Shown here in pieces: positions 14,729-29,100 of a DNA stretch of 64,000 nt (its first letter is position 1; each line of letters opens with the position of its first letter). The position numbers and the translations under genes were made by a program. The notes below the pieces were generated by a model. It worked only from the letters and a program-made list of their open reading frames with translations, was not told where the DNA came from and searched no databases. The stretch comes from Aphis gossypii. Its lineage: Eukaryota; Arthropoda; Insecta; Hemiptera; Aphididae. Location: the NCBI RefSeq assembly GCF_020184175.1, contig NC_065531.1, positions 79,826,604-79,890,603 of the forward strand, given 5' to 3'.

Positions 14729-16309
14729 AAATATATTTATTATATAATAATTAACATAAATATAATAATATTTGGTCCTTATTTATACATTGTAATAATT
14801 TATTATAGTTCATAATAAAAGTAAGACAGTTGTCAATTAGCAACGAGAATAGACCAAAAAATAGTATTAGAAAAAAACTCGTTTAGTATAGAATATCAGA
14901 AAAACTTTTACGAACCACGTAGTAAAGCAATAACATAGTAACTTAATTAATAAAGTTAACAATAAAGTGCAAAGTACTAATAATTAGTAACAATTCATTA
15001 TTCAAACAATAATCTTAGTGTGATTCCGGTAATTCCTGAAAATGATAGTGACCAAGTAGACCATCCTAATAGAAAAACAAGAATAAGGCGATACTGTTAA
15101 ATATACATATATTATACTATAATATAGTATCAAAAAGATAATAGAAACGTTGGTAAAGAATACATACATTGTATTTGAAAGCAAAATGAGTTGTTAGGAA
15201 TTTGCGGATAAAATTAGTATTGTTAATGTTATTTAAGTTATTTTGTTTGTATGAGTATTATTAGGTAGTTTTTCTGTAGTTAGATTTTAATTTGAGGGAT
15301 ACTTATAACCATTAGTTTTAAAATATACATTTTTTTTTTAGTAAATACTTTCTTTTTTTTTTATACAATATAAAGCTGTTTATATTTTATCAAGACGATT
15401 TAATCAAATGTATTTTTAATACATAAACGTATTGATTTATTTGACTTAATATAAAGCGTAGTGTTATAATTTGATTTTCCAGAAATGTCTTATACAGGTT
15501 TCTTTTTTTAAATAGTGTGTTGATAATTTTGAATTTTATATTCAAATCGAATCAATAAAAATAATATACTTTTATCAAGATTATCAAAGAGATATTTAAG
15601 TAATTGAAATAACACTGTATTTTATGTCAAAAGACATTAGTCCTATAAAAGCACATGCGGTAGATCATAATAGTCATTATGCGAAAGGGATTAAGTATTT
15701 AAGTCACACGAAGAATATGCAATAGATTATTAGAAATGAGTACAAATAAAAAGTGTATTGTATAGAAAAAATAATCAAAAACGTATTAGAAATACTTATG
15801 AATACAAAATCTAAAAGTATTGAAAAGACAAAAAGTTAGAAGGGTTAATGTGTTTTATGAAAAGTAGCGATTTTTGATTTGATCCTTCTTCATAAAAACC
15901 GTCCGTTTGTATGGTAAGTATATATTACGCGTATATTTAAAATTTTAAACGTAGGGCATTAGTTTACTGCCATTAGAGGAATAAAGATGGATATCATACG
16001 TTTTGTGTATATCTGATAAACACATATTTACGCATTTTTACGACAAATTATTTTTTTTTTTTCATTTTGAATAAGAGCTTTAAGTTTCATGTATGTTGTT
16101 TTTACCATTGTGTTTGTTGATGAGTGGTACTTAATGTTTTTACATTCCTCAAATTTTTTTCCTTCTTTAAATTAATAATAATATGCATATTATATTGGGT
16201 TAGACGCTGTATAGTTATACTTACTAGTGCCATATGACCATTTATATAATATTTTGTACAATCATAACGTTCGCATAATTTTATAAATATAAATAGAAAA
16301 AAAAAATAA
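14729..16309. other. Intergenic between foldback repeat and FKBP14 3' end
   Basis: AT-rich with homopolymer T runs near 15330-15360 and 16050-16060. The minus frames 15002-15184 and 16102-16338 have AT-driven composition and no recognisable domain. Confidence 0.5.
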
Positions 16310-16339
16310 ACACAGTATGGATTGTATATATAAAACATT

Positions 16340-16345
16340 TTTATT
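16340..16345 (-). terminator. Polyadenylation signal AATAAA for FKBP14
   Basis: The plus-strand TTTATT at this position reads AATAAA on the minus strand. It is the first canonical signal downstream of the FKBP14 stop codon, and AT-rich DNA with T-rich stretches follows. Cleavage would be expected some 10-30 nt further along, near 16310-16330. Confidence 0.55.
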
Positions 16346-16555
16346 ACAACAGTCTTCTTACAAAAGTTTTCAATTAAACAAAAAATCTGCGGACTATAAA
16401 AAAAATGTATAGTATAATATGCTTATAGTAGTAGTCCAATTATAAACTATATATAATAATATTGTAAAGATGTATATTATGCTAATCTTGTGTCTGAATC
16501 AAATAAATATGATATTATATTATTCGTAAAAAGAAATAAAATAATAAAAAACATT

Positions 16556-16570
16556 CCTCTCGCGGAGAGG
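16556..16570 (-). other. GC hairpin in FKBP14 3' UTR
   Basis: CCTCTC-GCG-GAGAGG forms a 6 bp stem with a 3 nt loop inside an otherwise AT-rich 3' UTR. It could be a structured RNA element or coincidence. Confidence 0.4.
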
Positions 16571-16874
16571 GGTTTTGGGGTTTTTTTTTTGTTTTTGGCG
16601 AACTTCCCGTTAAAAATTAAAGTAATTAAAATAAAAAACAATAATAATAATAATAATAATATTATAAAAAGAAAAATAATACCGGAGTACCTCGATTAAC
16701 CGAGCACTTCCGTCCAGATATCATAATGCGTATACATATATATTATACATTAATACATAATAATATACCATATATGATAACGAGCGCGGCGTAATTCCAC
16801 GAACCGCCCCTACCGACGACCATTTCCATCCCCCTCCCCCTAACCCCATACGCGTACATCTTCTGTGTCCCTCA

Positions 16875-17170
16875 TCAAAGTTCATCGTGCTTGGGCCCGG
16901 TGAACTCGTCGTGCGATATGAACCCATTTTTGTCCTTGTCCTCGTGTTGGAATATCTCCTCGACGAGCTTTTCGTGGTCGGACATCATCTGCTTGATGTC
17001 ATCACCGCCTTCCGCGCCCTCGGCAGCCGCCATCTGTCTCTTCAGATATTCGCTAACCTCGTCCCTGGACAGCTGTTTGTCTTGGTCTTGGTCGATCTCC
17101 TTGAACACGTTCGTGGTGGGCGCCTGGTCGCCAACGTTCAATAGCTCGACGTCGAACACCAAAGTGGCAC
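16875..17170 (-). CDS. FKBP14: FKBP14 coding exon 3: end of FKBP domain, two EF-hands, HDEL
   Basis: The exon is 296 nt; the acceptor reads ATATAG|GTGCC with AG at 17172-17171. It completes Gly127 and continues ATLVFDVELLNVGD, the last FKBP strand. EF loop 1 (153-164) has Asp at positions 1, 3 and 5 and Glu at 12, but Lys replaces the usual Gly at 6. EF loop 2 (204-215) is canonical: Asp, Asp, Asn, Gly at 6, Ile at 8, Glu at 12. An Ala/Glu/Gly-rich linker (about 173-184) separates the hands. The protein ends HDEL followed by TGA (16877-16875), so it should be recycled to the ER. Confidence 0.93.
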
Positions 17171-20100
17171 CTATATACGTAATATCATGTACTTATTAGT
17201 AGGTATACCTGTTATAATCGTGTCGTAAACGATTAATATTGATTAATAAATAATAATACACATTTTAATATTATTTAATACAACCAAAGGGCAATAATAA
17301 AATCCTAGTAATTTGTCGATTCTGGTAAGAGGGTGGGGGCAACTTCCCTTGTTATTGTGTAAATACTTAGAGTATAACTTTTTTTTTTAAATTGCAATAT
17401 ATTCTCGTCTGTTTCACTGTATTTATTTAAAGTTATCTTCCCACAATGAGTACGAGGATATGCCATCAAAACCCAAATTATTATTTTAGAAGAAAATATG
17501 AAAAATCTTTTTTTTTTTAGAAAAATGTATAGTTATTATACAGTCGAGTCTCGATACTTCGAATTTTTTTTTATTCTTATGGAATTTTTATATACTTAAT
17601 ACAATATTTGTAACTCGAAAAATTTAAAAAACATAATTCGAATTAATTTTTACCTCCCTTGAAATTCGAGTTATAGGGACTCGACTGTATTATGTTGATA
17701 TTACTATGTTACATATAAATTACAGAATATCGATATTATAATATATTATATCGCACTGTTTGTGTGTTTGTGTATAAAAGGATTTTTACTATAAAAGGAT
17801 ATTTTGCAGTCATAATTGATACAATTATAATTGTTATTTTTTTTTATTTGTTTTGTGACAGTTTATAAAATACGTAGCTCTATATTCGTAGGACAGAAAT
17901 GTTATTGAGTTCATTGCATTGCAGCTGTAATTTCGTCTTACAAGAAAAGTTTAAAATATAATATTTATTCAATTTATTCGTATCGTTTTTATTTTTCAAT
18001 TTGTAGGTACTGCAGATTTCTAAGAATTTTTTAAAATTATGTAAAGTTTTTCTTACGTGTTTACTCGAGAATGTATTGCCTTTAAAAGTGCGCACCACGC
18101 ACATAATACATAAAATAAAAAGTATTTACTTATCGATTTTTGTATATTTGTCTGATAATATTAAATGATTACATAAAATGGAAATTTTAAATATTTCGAT
18201 GTTATTGTAACAAGTGAGTTGTACCTAAACATTTTTTGTTGTATATAATAGGAATACTGCAGAGATTTTTACAATCCCTTATTTATATGATGCGAGTATT
18301 AAAAGTTTTTTAAACCGCAGTGTCATTTTAATATATTAAAAATATTGTTATTGCTGGTAAATACCTCCGGGAATGACGTTTCCTGCTCCACGGTCGCCGT
18401 AAGCTAAACTGGCTGGGATGGTCAGTCTCCTCTTCTCACCAACGCACATTTTGGTCAGTCCCAAATCCCATCCTTTGATCACTTGTCCTACGCCCAATTG
18501 GAAAGTGAATGGTTGTTCTCGGTCGTGACTGCAAAAATGCAATAAAAAACAAAATCTTATTACAATCTGCAAATCTCATGAATTTTAAAGTGCGCACAGT
18601 GTATATAGCATAAGAATAGGTAGCTACATATAATTTTTTGGTTTTTTTTTCCACAAAATAGAAATTCGCGAGCGTAAAGGTCGTCGTACGCGCGCATGTC
18701 TATAAAGAATTCATCGGGTGCGAAGCCGAGTTATATACATATATATATATATATATATACACGAAGGAGGTAGTCGAAACAACCGCGATGCCCCAAAGGA
18801 CCTTTTGAGTCTGCAGGGGCGACCGTGTGGATATAATTAGTATATATATATATATAGCAATGCGGTAGCGGTCGCTTCATCCTATTATATTATGGCCATG
18901 CCAAACTTTGGCCATTGTGAAGTTTTTTTTTTTGTTTTCTCCCATTTTTATGTCCAAACTTTTAACGCGCGGACACCAAGAAACGACCACAGCAGGAGAA
19001 AATTAAACGAAATTAATTTTTCCGCTTAACCGAGGGTCGGAATGTGTGCACACGCAATACCTATATATGTATTCTTACTGCCGCTGCTGCTGCTGCAGCG
19101 TTGACAATTTTAAGCTATAGTATTTTTCGATTCCCGTAGAACGAAATCCACATTATACAATATATTATAGAAATACCCACTCTCAAATAAATAGTAAAGT
19201 GGTAAAACAACGCACATATCGTACATAAATTCGTAACTTTAATGGTGATAAACCATAATATTAAACATATTATACCATGAAATATTGTAGTTGTCATTTT
19301 ATAAACGAACTAACTATAATAAACGGGGAAAAAATTAGAAACTTCTACAGATGCCACTCTCGTATTTTCCGAAATAATATAGATACCCTATTGATATAAT
19401 AGATATCCATAAATAAGAGCCAAACGGTAAGGGCAGTATTGCATCGCATAACATATGTATACAGATGAAACAGGACCACTGAATTTATCATGCGATGTTC
19501 CGATATATATATATTAATATATTGTACAGCTTTTGGTTAAAAGGATCATCGTACATGAGTTTGCGTGCAGTAGACATTCATCGAATACGAATGGACCGTC
19601 GTAATATAAAATAATGTATACAATGTACGATGCAGTATACATCAATATTAATCACGACAAAAATCGGATGTGACCGACAAACGGACGCGATGGGGCGCGC
19701 GAGTGTGACGTGTGTGCACAATTGAATACCTCTATAATCAGCTATACGCGAGTCGTCGGTAATGTCGACGGCGGAAATACAAATTCGTTTTCTACACGCG
19801 GTGCAGTAGTATGTGTAAGGAAACTTCTTCCGAAACAACCTATTATGCGGAAAGTCTGTGCGGTTCGGCGCTGTATATATTATATACCTACCGGCGCGGG
19901 GGAGGAAAAAACCAGATGGATCGCACTCTCCGCGTTCCGGATATATTCGTTTATAATTGAACGCCGGACCGGAAATGAGGTAACTTTTCGCGTGTTCGGC
20001 GAAAACTATTTTCCTACGTGGACACACGGCATGTGCGTATAACGAGTTCTCACTATATTGTTGATTAAAACAAGACCCTCTCGTGTTAAAAGTTTAGAAA

Positions 20101-23100
20101 TATACGCACATTAGGTGATGTATAATATATACCTAGTGTATGTGTGCGAGCGTATAATATTATAATTACACGTTCATAATATTACTATTATTTGTGTGGT
20201 GTGTAGTGGGGGTGGGGGTCGACTTCACTCAGGACTCGTAGATTAAAAAAAAAAGGAATATAGTTGATCGAAAGACTTTATTGAGCAATGATAACCGATC
20301 GTCAGTCTCGCCGTAAACGGGAATATGGAAGAGAAGACCGTCAAAGGTTTTTGTGTTAAATCACGGTATCGTATGGATTTGATACCGGATATGAAAGTAA
20401 GGAATTGGGCCAAGGGTGGCATCATCCGCTGCTCACTATATATGTGTACATGCTGAGTCGACCCCTTCACATACGATACAACGATAAGTTCACACATATT
20501 ACTTTCCACACAAATACGGTACGAGCAGGGAGTAAGTTGTTTCCTAATTTTGGCGGTCTTATCATTTTCAAAACAGACGATTATCGCGTATAACCTATAT
20601 GCCACGATAATTTTTTCTATGCGCTCCGATGACACGGTGAGGATACGGCCACGTCGAGAAGTCCCGTGAATTTCCTGATTAAAACTTTATTTTTGTCTTT
20701 CAAAACACCATAGCGTTATGATTCGTATCTCTGACAGTATTAGACTGGCGTTCTGATTGTCAGTCCGGACGTAATAATTGACGGCTCGGAGTTTTAAATT
20801 TGTTTTCCCAATATTTCCAACTGGGGTGGTCGAAAATAAATTGATATGTATGTGAGATATACCGTATAATATATTGTATTGCACGCGTAGCGTGTCTCCG
20901 ACAAGAAAGTTAATAGAATTGCTTGAATAGAAAATCATCGTACCGGTCGGAGGAGGAGGAGGAGGAGGAGGAGGAGGAGGAGTCGAGTGATAAAACCACG
21001 TAAACAAATCGTAAAATAAAGGAAGAAAGAGTGGCTTGACGCCCCCAACATAAGAGAATATTGGCTTTTTGTGCACTTCCGAAGAAAAACTTCATAATAT
21101 AACGCCGCCCCCACTGTGGTATGTTATATTATTATCATCATCGTCATCATCATCGTGTTTACATATTTCCAAGCTATAAATCAATATATGGAATGATGTA
21201 TATAATGAAGTCTATATATATATATTATATTTGCTTCTTGTCACGACCATGTGACTAGGAATTTCCGAGTATAGTTTCTATATGACCATCGCTTTTATAT
21301 TTTCTTTTAGCTTTATAATTATATATATATATATGTACATCAACGTTTAACAAAAACGGTTTCACACGAAACGAGTACAAAAGAAAAAAAAAACTACTAG
21401 CAGGTGCCCACAATTATAATGTAATAATTAAAAAGTTCTATCGCGCGATTTATATGAATAATTTACGAATACATAATAAAATATATTACGAGAAGACTGC
21501 ACTGCGTTTTTTTTTAAAAAAAAAACGTACAAACCGTTTTCTGTTTTTTTTTTCTTATTCATGTAATAATTATTACATAGCTTATATGTGTCTACACTAT
21601 ACGGTCTATTTTTATCAAAAACGAACGATTTTTTTTGTGTGCTCCGACTTTTAATTGTTTATTATTTTCTCGAAACACGCGGTTACCTGCACATAGTGAA
21701 ACGAATGTACATTTATGTCAGCGTTAGGAACATAAAAAAAAAAATCCAATAATTTACCGTACGAAGTGTCTGACAACGTTTTAAAAACGAGTTGTCGGCG
21801 TTTTGTTCGTTTTTTTTCACCTTCTTCTTTCTCCTGATTCGCTAAGAAGGGGTGCGAATATAACATCAAGCACACATATTATATTATATATGTATATTAT
21901 GTATGACGTTTGATATACATATTTATTATTTTATACAAACAGTGAGTGTGGGACACGCGTATAGGGGATATTGTAATTGAAAAGATTTTTTACTATTTAT
22001 TTTTACGTCTAAACACTCTTTGTTTTAACCCTTTAAAGTGTTCACGACAACAACAATACAAAATAATAATATAAAAACTTTTTCAATATCACTGGACATT
22101 TTATGGAAATATAATATTATAATGATGACTATAGTTCTTTATTACTTCTTGACGTGTACAGTTTTCGCAGAAACGTCGAGGTGTTTTTACACTCGTAAAA
22201 CGATATTAACCAATACACCTATTCTTCTTTTACACAGGTACTTCCAATAATATATGTGTAGTATAATATATTCGTGTTGTAAGCATAAAATATAGTTCAA
22301 AGGGTATAATAATATTATACCATAGTGGTACCTATAAGTCATAGTCGATCGCGAAACCCTTCTTAAGTCCATAAAAGTCTATAACATAACTATTGAATTA
22401 TTATTATTATTGCGAATATGAAATAATTGTCATTCATACTCAAAGTCGGTATTTTAAAAATAAATAACTGTGTTGTAGTCCACGATTGTTTTTATAGAAC
22501 AAAACTGTTTGTGTGTTGTTTTATGTTTATTTATCTTTTTGTTTTCGAATTTAAATTACTACTTACGACGAATATTACAAGTGCACTCGTGTAATAAAAA
22601 AAAAATACTGTGGAAAATGTATATATCGATATAACAATCGTTAAAAAGATTGTGAAATGACGAGTACAAAAAAAAAAAAAAAACAAAAAGAAAACCTCTA
22701 CCAATTCTAAATAATCAACTTCACAGCCGCGCACAGGTACACGCTCCTCTTGCAATAACCGCCGCAACTTTTGTAATTATAAGAAAGAAAATCCAAAAGG
22801 TTGTAGACGACGTGCGCACGAAAATAAAAATGAAAAAAAAAAAACACTTACTTTAAATAGCACCACAAGCGGTCGTTTACGAAAAAGAAAGTAAAAGCTT
22901 CGATAATTTCTTTTATCAAAACTTAGTTTTCGAAATTATTACTTTTATATTTTAACACCGCTTTTTATTTCTGAAGCTCTATCGTAGTCCCGCGGCGAGG
23001 CCGCAAAAACGAATCGAATTATTTCGCGGAACTAAAATAATATTTTACCGAACGCGGGCACCAGACATCGTTTAAAACCGTTGTACCGTGCGGCCCGCAG

Positions 23101-26100
23101 TAATTGCCGGACGCCGTTCTGTCCATATTCACATATAATATATTGACGACATATATAATAATTCACGAAACTAAAAACGGCAACGAGAGATATGATATTG
23201 CATTATTCATTATTCGGCAACGTGTCGTTGTGCTGCATTAATATTGTATAAATTATGTAATATTCAATAAAGTTTTACGCGGTGTATTATACGAATTTTG
23301 TTGTGTCTCGTAAATCGCGTTAAAACGTTGAATTAACGTGATTAAAAAATGATTTATTCGCAGGCGAAATATTTTTCATATAAACTCTGCCCGAAGAAAT
23401 ATTGTAAGTTATAAACTTTTATATAATATACATTATAACGCAACTTATATAAGTTATAATATAATTCACCGAGTGAAAACTCGATAGATAGACGATAGTA
23501 TACGAGTATACTCAGAATTAAAAAGCCCGTATAATGATTATCAAATACGAATACGTCATTTATACAAACATTTTTCACTCTTGGTAAATATTATAATATA
23601 TATTGACAATCCGAGTTTATTCAATATTATTTTGATCAAAAGTCAACTTATCAAGTTTAAACTTAAAGTGTGTTTTAAACGAGATATTTTAAATATGCTT
23701 CAAAAAGAAGAAAAAAAAAGAAAACGCATACACTATTATTTTTGATTTCATAAAATAAATATTGTATACATTAAATTAAAGAAAGTTATTATTGTTCAGA
23801 TCGTAGATACGTCGAAATTGGTCGATTTCGTAACGGCGACGAGTCATCGGAATAAACGTTTAACTAATACAGCTCCTAAATAAACGTTATTGTGCACTTG
23901 GATCATTTTTACGTAACCATACACTACGCGTCTGTGTAGTACTGTAGTAATATAATATAATTACTAATAATAGAAAATCGATTGAGTCGAACGAAACTAC
24001 TTTCGAAAGTTTATAAGAGAAAAATTATTAGAAATTAAAATAGGAAAATTTAAGAATTCGGCCGGGTAGCCTCGACCACTTGATAGTCAATATCAATTAT
24101 CGAATACGTAATATTTTTTTTTTCGAATATAAATATTTTAATACTATCAAAGATATAATAATAATAAACCTGTCTTCAAGTATAGTAAAAACAGTTGATT
24201 TAATATTATATAATAGATATTATTGTGTCTGATGTCAATAATACCTAATGGACTCCGAATATTATAGTTTTTAATGGTTTGACAGACGGGAGGTAACGGA
24301 ATTTTTTGAAGCGTTATTATTATTTATTCAAATCGTCCAATTCATTGTTATAATATATGAACGAAAACAAATCATAATATTATGCACGTAAATATTGAAT
24401 GGAAAAAAAGTTATTAGCCAGTTGTACACAATTTGCTGCGCGATTTGGCAATAATAACACTGCGCTGTTATTCATGGAAAATTTGTACAGTATTGTTTAT
24501 TTTAAATTTGTTTCTTCGCGAGAAAACTTTTCAAAATTATTAAAGTATAATATTTCGTATATCCGCAATATCGATGCGATACGTCGATGCTATATACTGT
24601 TTTTATTTTAAGAATTTAATAACACGATGTATTAATAATACTGTTTTCATCCATATAGACATACGACATCGGTGCGGTGGCAACGGCACGTGAAATCGTT
24701 GTAGGAAAAGTGCCGGGAAATATGGTAAACAAAAAATAACAAAATAAAAATTCAAAAAAAAAAACCGGATGCAGAATATTATTATATGTTTATCGTCGTG
24801 TGTGAAATTATCGATCGTTATTTTTTCGTAGTCGTGGACGAGGATCTATGTGTATACGATCGTGTGTACCTATATACACAAAATAAATTTCCTATAGATA
24901 GGAAATAACGTATAATTTATTTAGTATCGTTAAAATTTGTGAAGTGTACGCGAACAAAGCGTATATTATTATTTATTATGATCGGTTTCAATTAAACATC
25001 AAAGCTATATTTTTGGGTTTGGCTTCGCGCGGAATAATAGTTGCGGTGTTATCGGCGGTAGTGAGTAATATTACCTATATAATATGATAATATTATTCTA
25101 ATGATGTTCCTCGCCCGACTTTTTCGCAATCGACTTCGTTATCAGCACTTTTTTTGGACACGCTTCGTGCGTACTGCACGCCATGATTATAGTACACTGT
25201 ATAATAGCAGTCGGCAGAAAAAAAAAAAAATTCGACAGACAACTGAAAAAAAATACAAATTACGACATAACACGAGAGCCGTACACTCGTATTCTATTAT
25301 TATGCCTACTCCGAATAATATAATATATTAAGATGAATTTTTTCATAATAATATTATTGACACCGAACGTAATAAAACTCACACCTGGAAGTAATTCAGT
25401 CGTAAAACGAATATGACAATATACCCGGTTCACGTGTAACCACTAACCACGTATCATATTAATATGCATTAGATATGTACGATATGCGACGATTGGCTAA
25501 ATCGCGAAATAGGCTAAAACATCGGAACTCGCTTGTTTTACACTGTCGTTTAGCACTAGCGGTATAGACCGGCGCGTTATTATATTTATTCGCGTTGCGC
25601 CGAAATGCCTACGATTCGGAAAAATCGACAAAACGAGAATTCAACACTGTCGCGGGAGTTGAAAACAAAATGTTTGCAAAAGTGTTATCGTCGCACTACA
25701 ATATACTTTGGTTTTTTTTTTTTTGGTTTTAGGGCGACGTCATATTGTCGTAATCGCACGAGCGAAAAATATGCAAAATACGTAATAACGCATAATATTA
25801 TACGAATGATGATCGTCTGCCTCTGTGCACAAACGTACGGGTCATATATTATTATTGTGATGTGAAGTCCCGCGTGACGTCAACCGACTCGGTCGCGCGG
25901 TCAATTTCAAGGGGTGCCCAATTTCGTAAATCTCTGTTCGAGAAAAGGTACCTACACCGCGGTTACTATCTCGATTCGTATACGCTTGTTATTGAGTATA
26001 CTTTCGATTGAATTTTTCAAATTTACGGTTATATTGTTTTTCAATTATATTATTATAGGTTTTCACGTAGGTTTTTCAACCTACCTATCGTCTACTAACT

Positions 26101-29100
26101 ATCGACAAATACAAATTATCCTTTTAACTTTTTATCGATCATCAACATTTTTTATCGTTCGCTAGAGCTATATTGTTTGCACGTTTTACAAAAGTATTAG
26201 GTACCATTTACGCGTTGTTATTATTACATAAATAAATTTAGGTAATTACGTACAAACGTGATATACCTATACACGTTTGCAATCATCTGATTTTTTTTTT
26301 CATAAACAGTCAGTATAATAACGTCAGTACGCAAAAGCGCTAAACGACTCGTGCACGTGTCGGCGGTACATGCGAGTAAATATAAATTATTATTTTAATT
26401 GACTTCGTTATATTATTGTTAACGCCCACGCGATCTCGGGAAAGTCGTTCTGCGCTCCGCGCCAGACTATACGCTCGCTCGCGCGCACAGTCGGAAGCAA
26501 ACGATATCGTAACGATCGCACATCCGGTTTGGAAAGCGTGCACGGTGAAAGTCAGCCGCGTACCCACACGACGACAATAACCCAATAAAGGTGTAGTGCT
26601 TAGGTAAGTAGCTGGCCGTCGGACCTTTCGCCCGTTCGGACGGTTTATCGCATTATATATTATACTGTGTAGTTATGATATACAGCTATTACGGCTGCGG
26701 GCGAGACATTTCTACGTACAAACGTCTTATTTATCTATTTGTTTGTTTGTTTGATATTATTATCGTTATAATTATTTTTTTATACTTTTCAAACTCGCTC
26801 ACGACGTCGGTCAGTCGGTATATCCGCAGTATACGTACGAGTACGTCGTGTACACTCGTATACATGTAAAGGGCGAGGACATTAACTATAGTCAAGTCGT
26901 TTTATAATAATATTGACTTAATGCCTTAATTAGATAAATCGATTGCTAAAATTACAGCATTTTTTTTCAGGTGATTTAAAATAAACCGCATCCAGTTAAA
27001 ATCAAAAGTATTTTTGACATTTTTAGTTTTACGATTTTTTATAATATTACTTTATAATAATGTGGGTACACGGTTTTGAATATAAATAATCTAATACTGT
27101 TAATTGTATTTTATAAATTGTAATCGTAGTAATAATACCATAATTTCTATTGTGTTTCTTGATAAGATAATTTTACAAAACGTAGATAGGTAGGTTAAAA
27201 TATTCTTTACGTGATTCACGTACAAACTATCGTATTCACGTAACTGAGCTAGGTTAATATTATTTTATATTATATTAACTTTAAACTTAGTAAATTAAAT
27301 TTATTATTCGTTAATTATTATTAGCTACAGATTTAGAGGTCTTGTGTTCACTTAACTAATAAGGTTTATTATTTGTATTAACTTTACCGTCTACGACTTA
27401 TAAAATATATGAATCATATTACACACATTTATTATACAGATATGTATATATTAATTGCTATATTAAATCAGTCCAGTTATAGGGGTAATTTTTTATGCTG
27501 TTTTTTACCCGTCTCGACAAAACGCGATTTTTTACGTTGGGACCATTGATTATAAATTGCACGTCCATGCACTCCTTTAGGTCAACCCAAAGTGATTATA
27601 TATGGAGGATTTGAAAATTTATATCATGTAATATATATTTGGATACCTCGCGCTGTTGTTAATTAATAATTAGTATCTTGTTTTATCGTAATCGCTCGGA
27701 TCTGAAAGCAGATTTTAAATATATCTTAACACATTTGTTAATTACTAATTGAAAGTAGAAACTCATCTTTAGATAATCTCGGAACCCTAATCACCTAATC
27801 TATATTACACGCATAATACGCACCAAAGTAATTTTTGATTACTATTTAAATCTCCATAAATATAACATTTTGTTTTTAAATGAATAATTGGAGAATAATC
27901 ATCGCGACCATACTTGTACTACAAAAGGTATAATACCTTTATTGTTCTATTAAATTTATATTTGTAGCACATTTTTTTTTTTTTTATCGACTGTTTAATA
28001 ATACAATAAATTAGTATTGATAATTTGTTACATTTATTTAGTTATTTTATTATGTAGCTTTAATTTTATAATTTTGCTTGAATAAACAGAGTATGTTTAT
28101 CAATTGTTTTGTTTATCGTAGTTAGTTAATTATACATGGGGCCAAGTACTGTTTTATAATTTTCCCCATTTGTGCATGTTTGCTTAAGTTCTTATTCTGG
28201 CGAGCGCCAATTTAAAAATGAATCTTTTTTACAAAGGATTTTGGTGAATTAGATACTTTTATTTGTTTGTTGGAAGCAAACAAAACCGCGATGAGGTTGC
28301 GACCCAGCATATTATTATTATCTATAATAAATGTTATGTAAAGGTATATTAATTGTGTACGTTACATAATTGTGTAGATTTGTTTATCGTTTATATTATA
28401 TTCGTCAATATTTCGTTGATAGAATACAGCTCACATATAATTATTTATTTCGTAATAATCAATTTAAATTGAATGAGTTTTTTAAGAAGTTCGTGGAATC
28501 TTACAACGAGTGTAATAATAATATTTGACGCGTGTTACATAATGGCATGCAGTATTGTAGCTACCGTAATATATTTTAGTTAGGTACTGTGTATATAATA
28601 TTTATCTACTTCCGTTTTGTTATTGATACCTACTCAAAGGGAAACGCTGAACCCGCACAATATTATTAAACACACTGCCTGTATAATACGTTGACTGACA
28701 TCCAGTCGATATATAAAATTTCGTATTGTCATTCGAGGACTTCCTTTAAACTCTGCCGGATGTCAATTTTAACGCGCGCGACACATTGCAGTAAGCTAAT
28801 GCTGACGCTCCGAAATTTAGTCACCTAAGGTAAAAGTATAAATTATAAATTGTACGAACGTTGGTGTATAATAATAATAATAATGTGTAGTATAGCTATA
28901 GGCAGATTGTGCTGCAGTGTATATTACAGTTACACGATGAACTCGTTTAAATTTTCTGATTTCCTCTCAAAGCTCTCTCTCACCCTTTCTCTCGGAACAC
29001 CTATCATGGACGCGTATAAAATATATGATAATAATTAATACGCTATACGGACGTCGCCCTAAATAAACATAATTTATGAGTGTAAACAGAGTGTACCGTT

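Larger units (their letters stand above)
16310..16874 (-). other. FKBP14 3' untranslated region
   Basis: The inferred 3' UTR of about 540-560 nt runs from the TGA to just past the polyadenylation signal at 16345-16340. It contains a GC hairpin (16556-16570), a T/A homopolymer stretch (about 16580-16590) and an AAT microsatellite (about 16640-16662). No other minus-strand AATAAA is visible between the stop codon and 16345. The cleavage position is approximate. Confidence 0.55.
18529..26400 (-). other. FKBP14 intron 1, 3' portion
   Basis: This intronic DNA alternates AT-rich stretches with CpG-richer islands (about 18660-20650, 22950-23130 and 25010-26400). It holds TA microsatellites near 18739-18760 and 18841-18856, a GGA tract at 20949-20982 and an ATC-type repeat near 21131-21155. 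Short frames, including one of 149 codons (19578-20027, minus), match no family I recognise. I found no splice-flanked coding exon of another gene. The CpG-rich islands could be regulatory. Confidence 0.6.

Noticed and set aside
16887..17199. Plus-strand frames of 85 and 102 codons over exon 3
   Set aside because: Antisense shadows of the FKBP14 EF-hand exon.
18436..18654. Minus-strand frame overlapping FKBP14 exon 2 in another phase
   Set aside because: Wrong phase; the FKBP motif is in the spliced frame.
20243..20635. 130-codon minus-strand frame in intron 1
   Set aside because: No family resemblance, overlaps an open frame on the other strand in a CpG-richer island.
20687..21076. Frames with poly-Pro and poly-Ser
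   Set aside because: Generated by the GGA microsatellite read on the minus strand.
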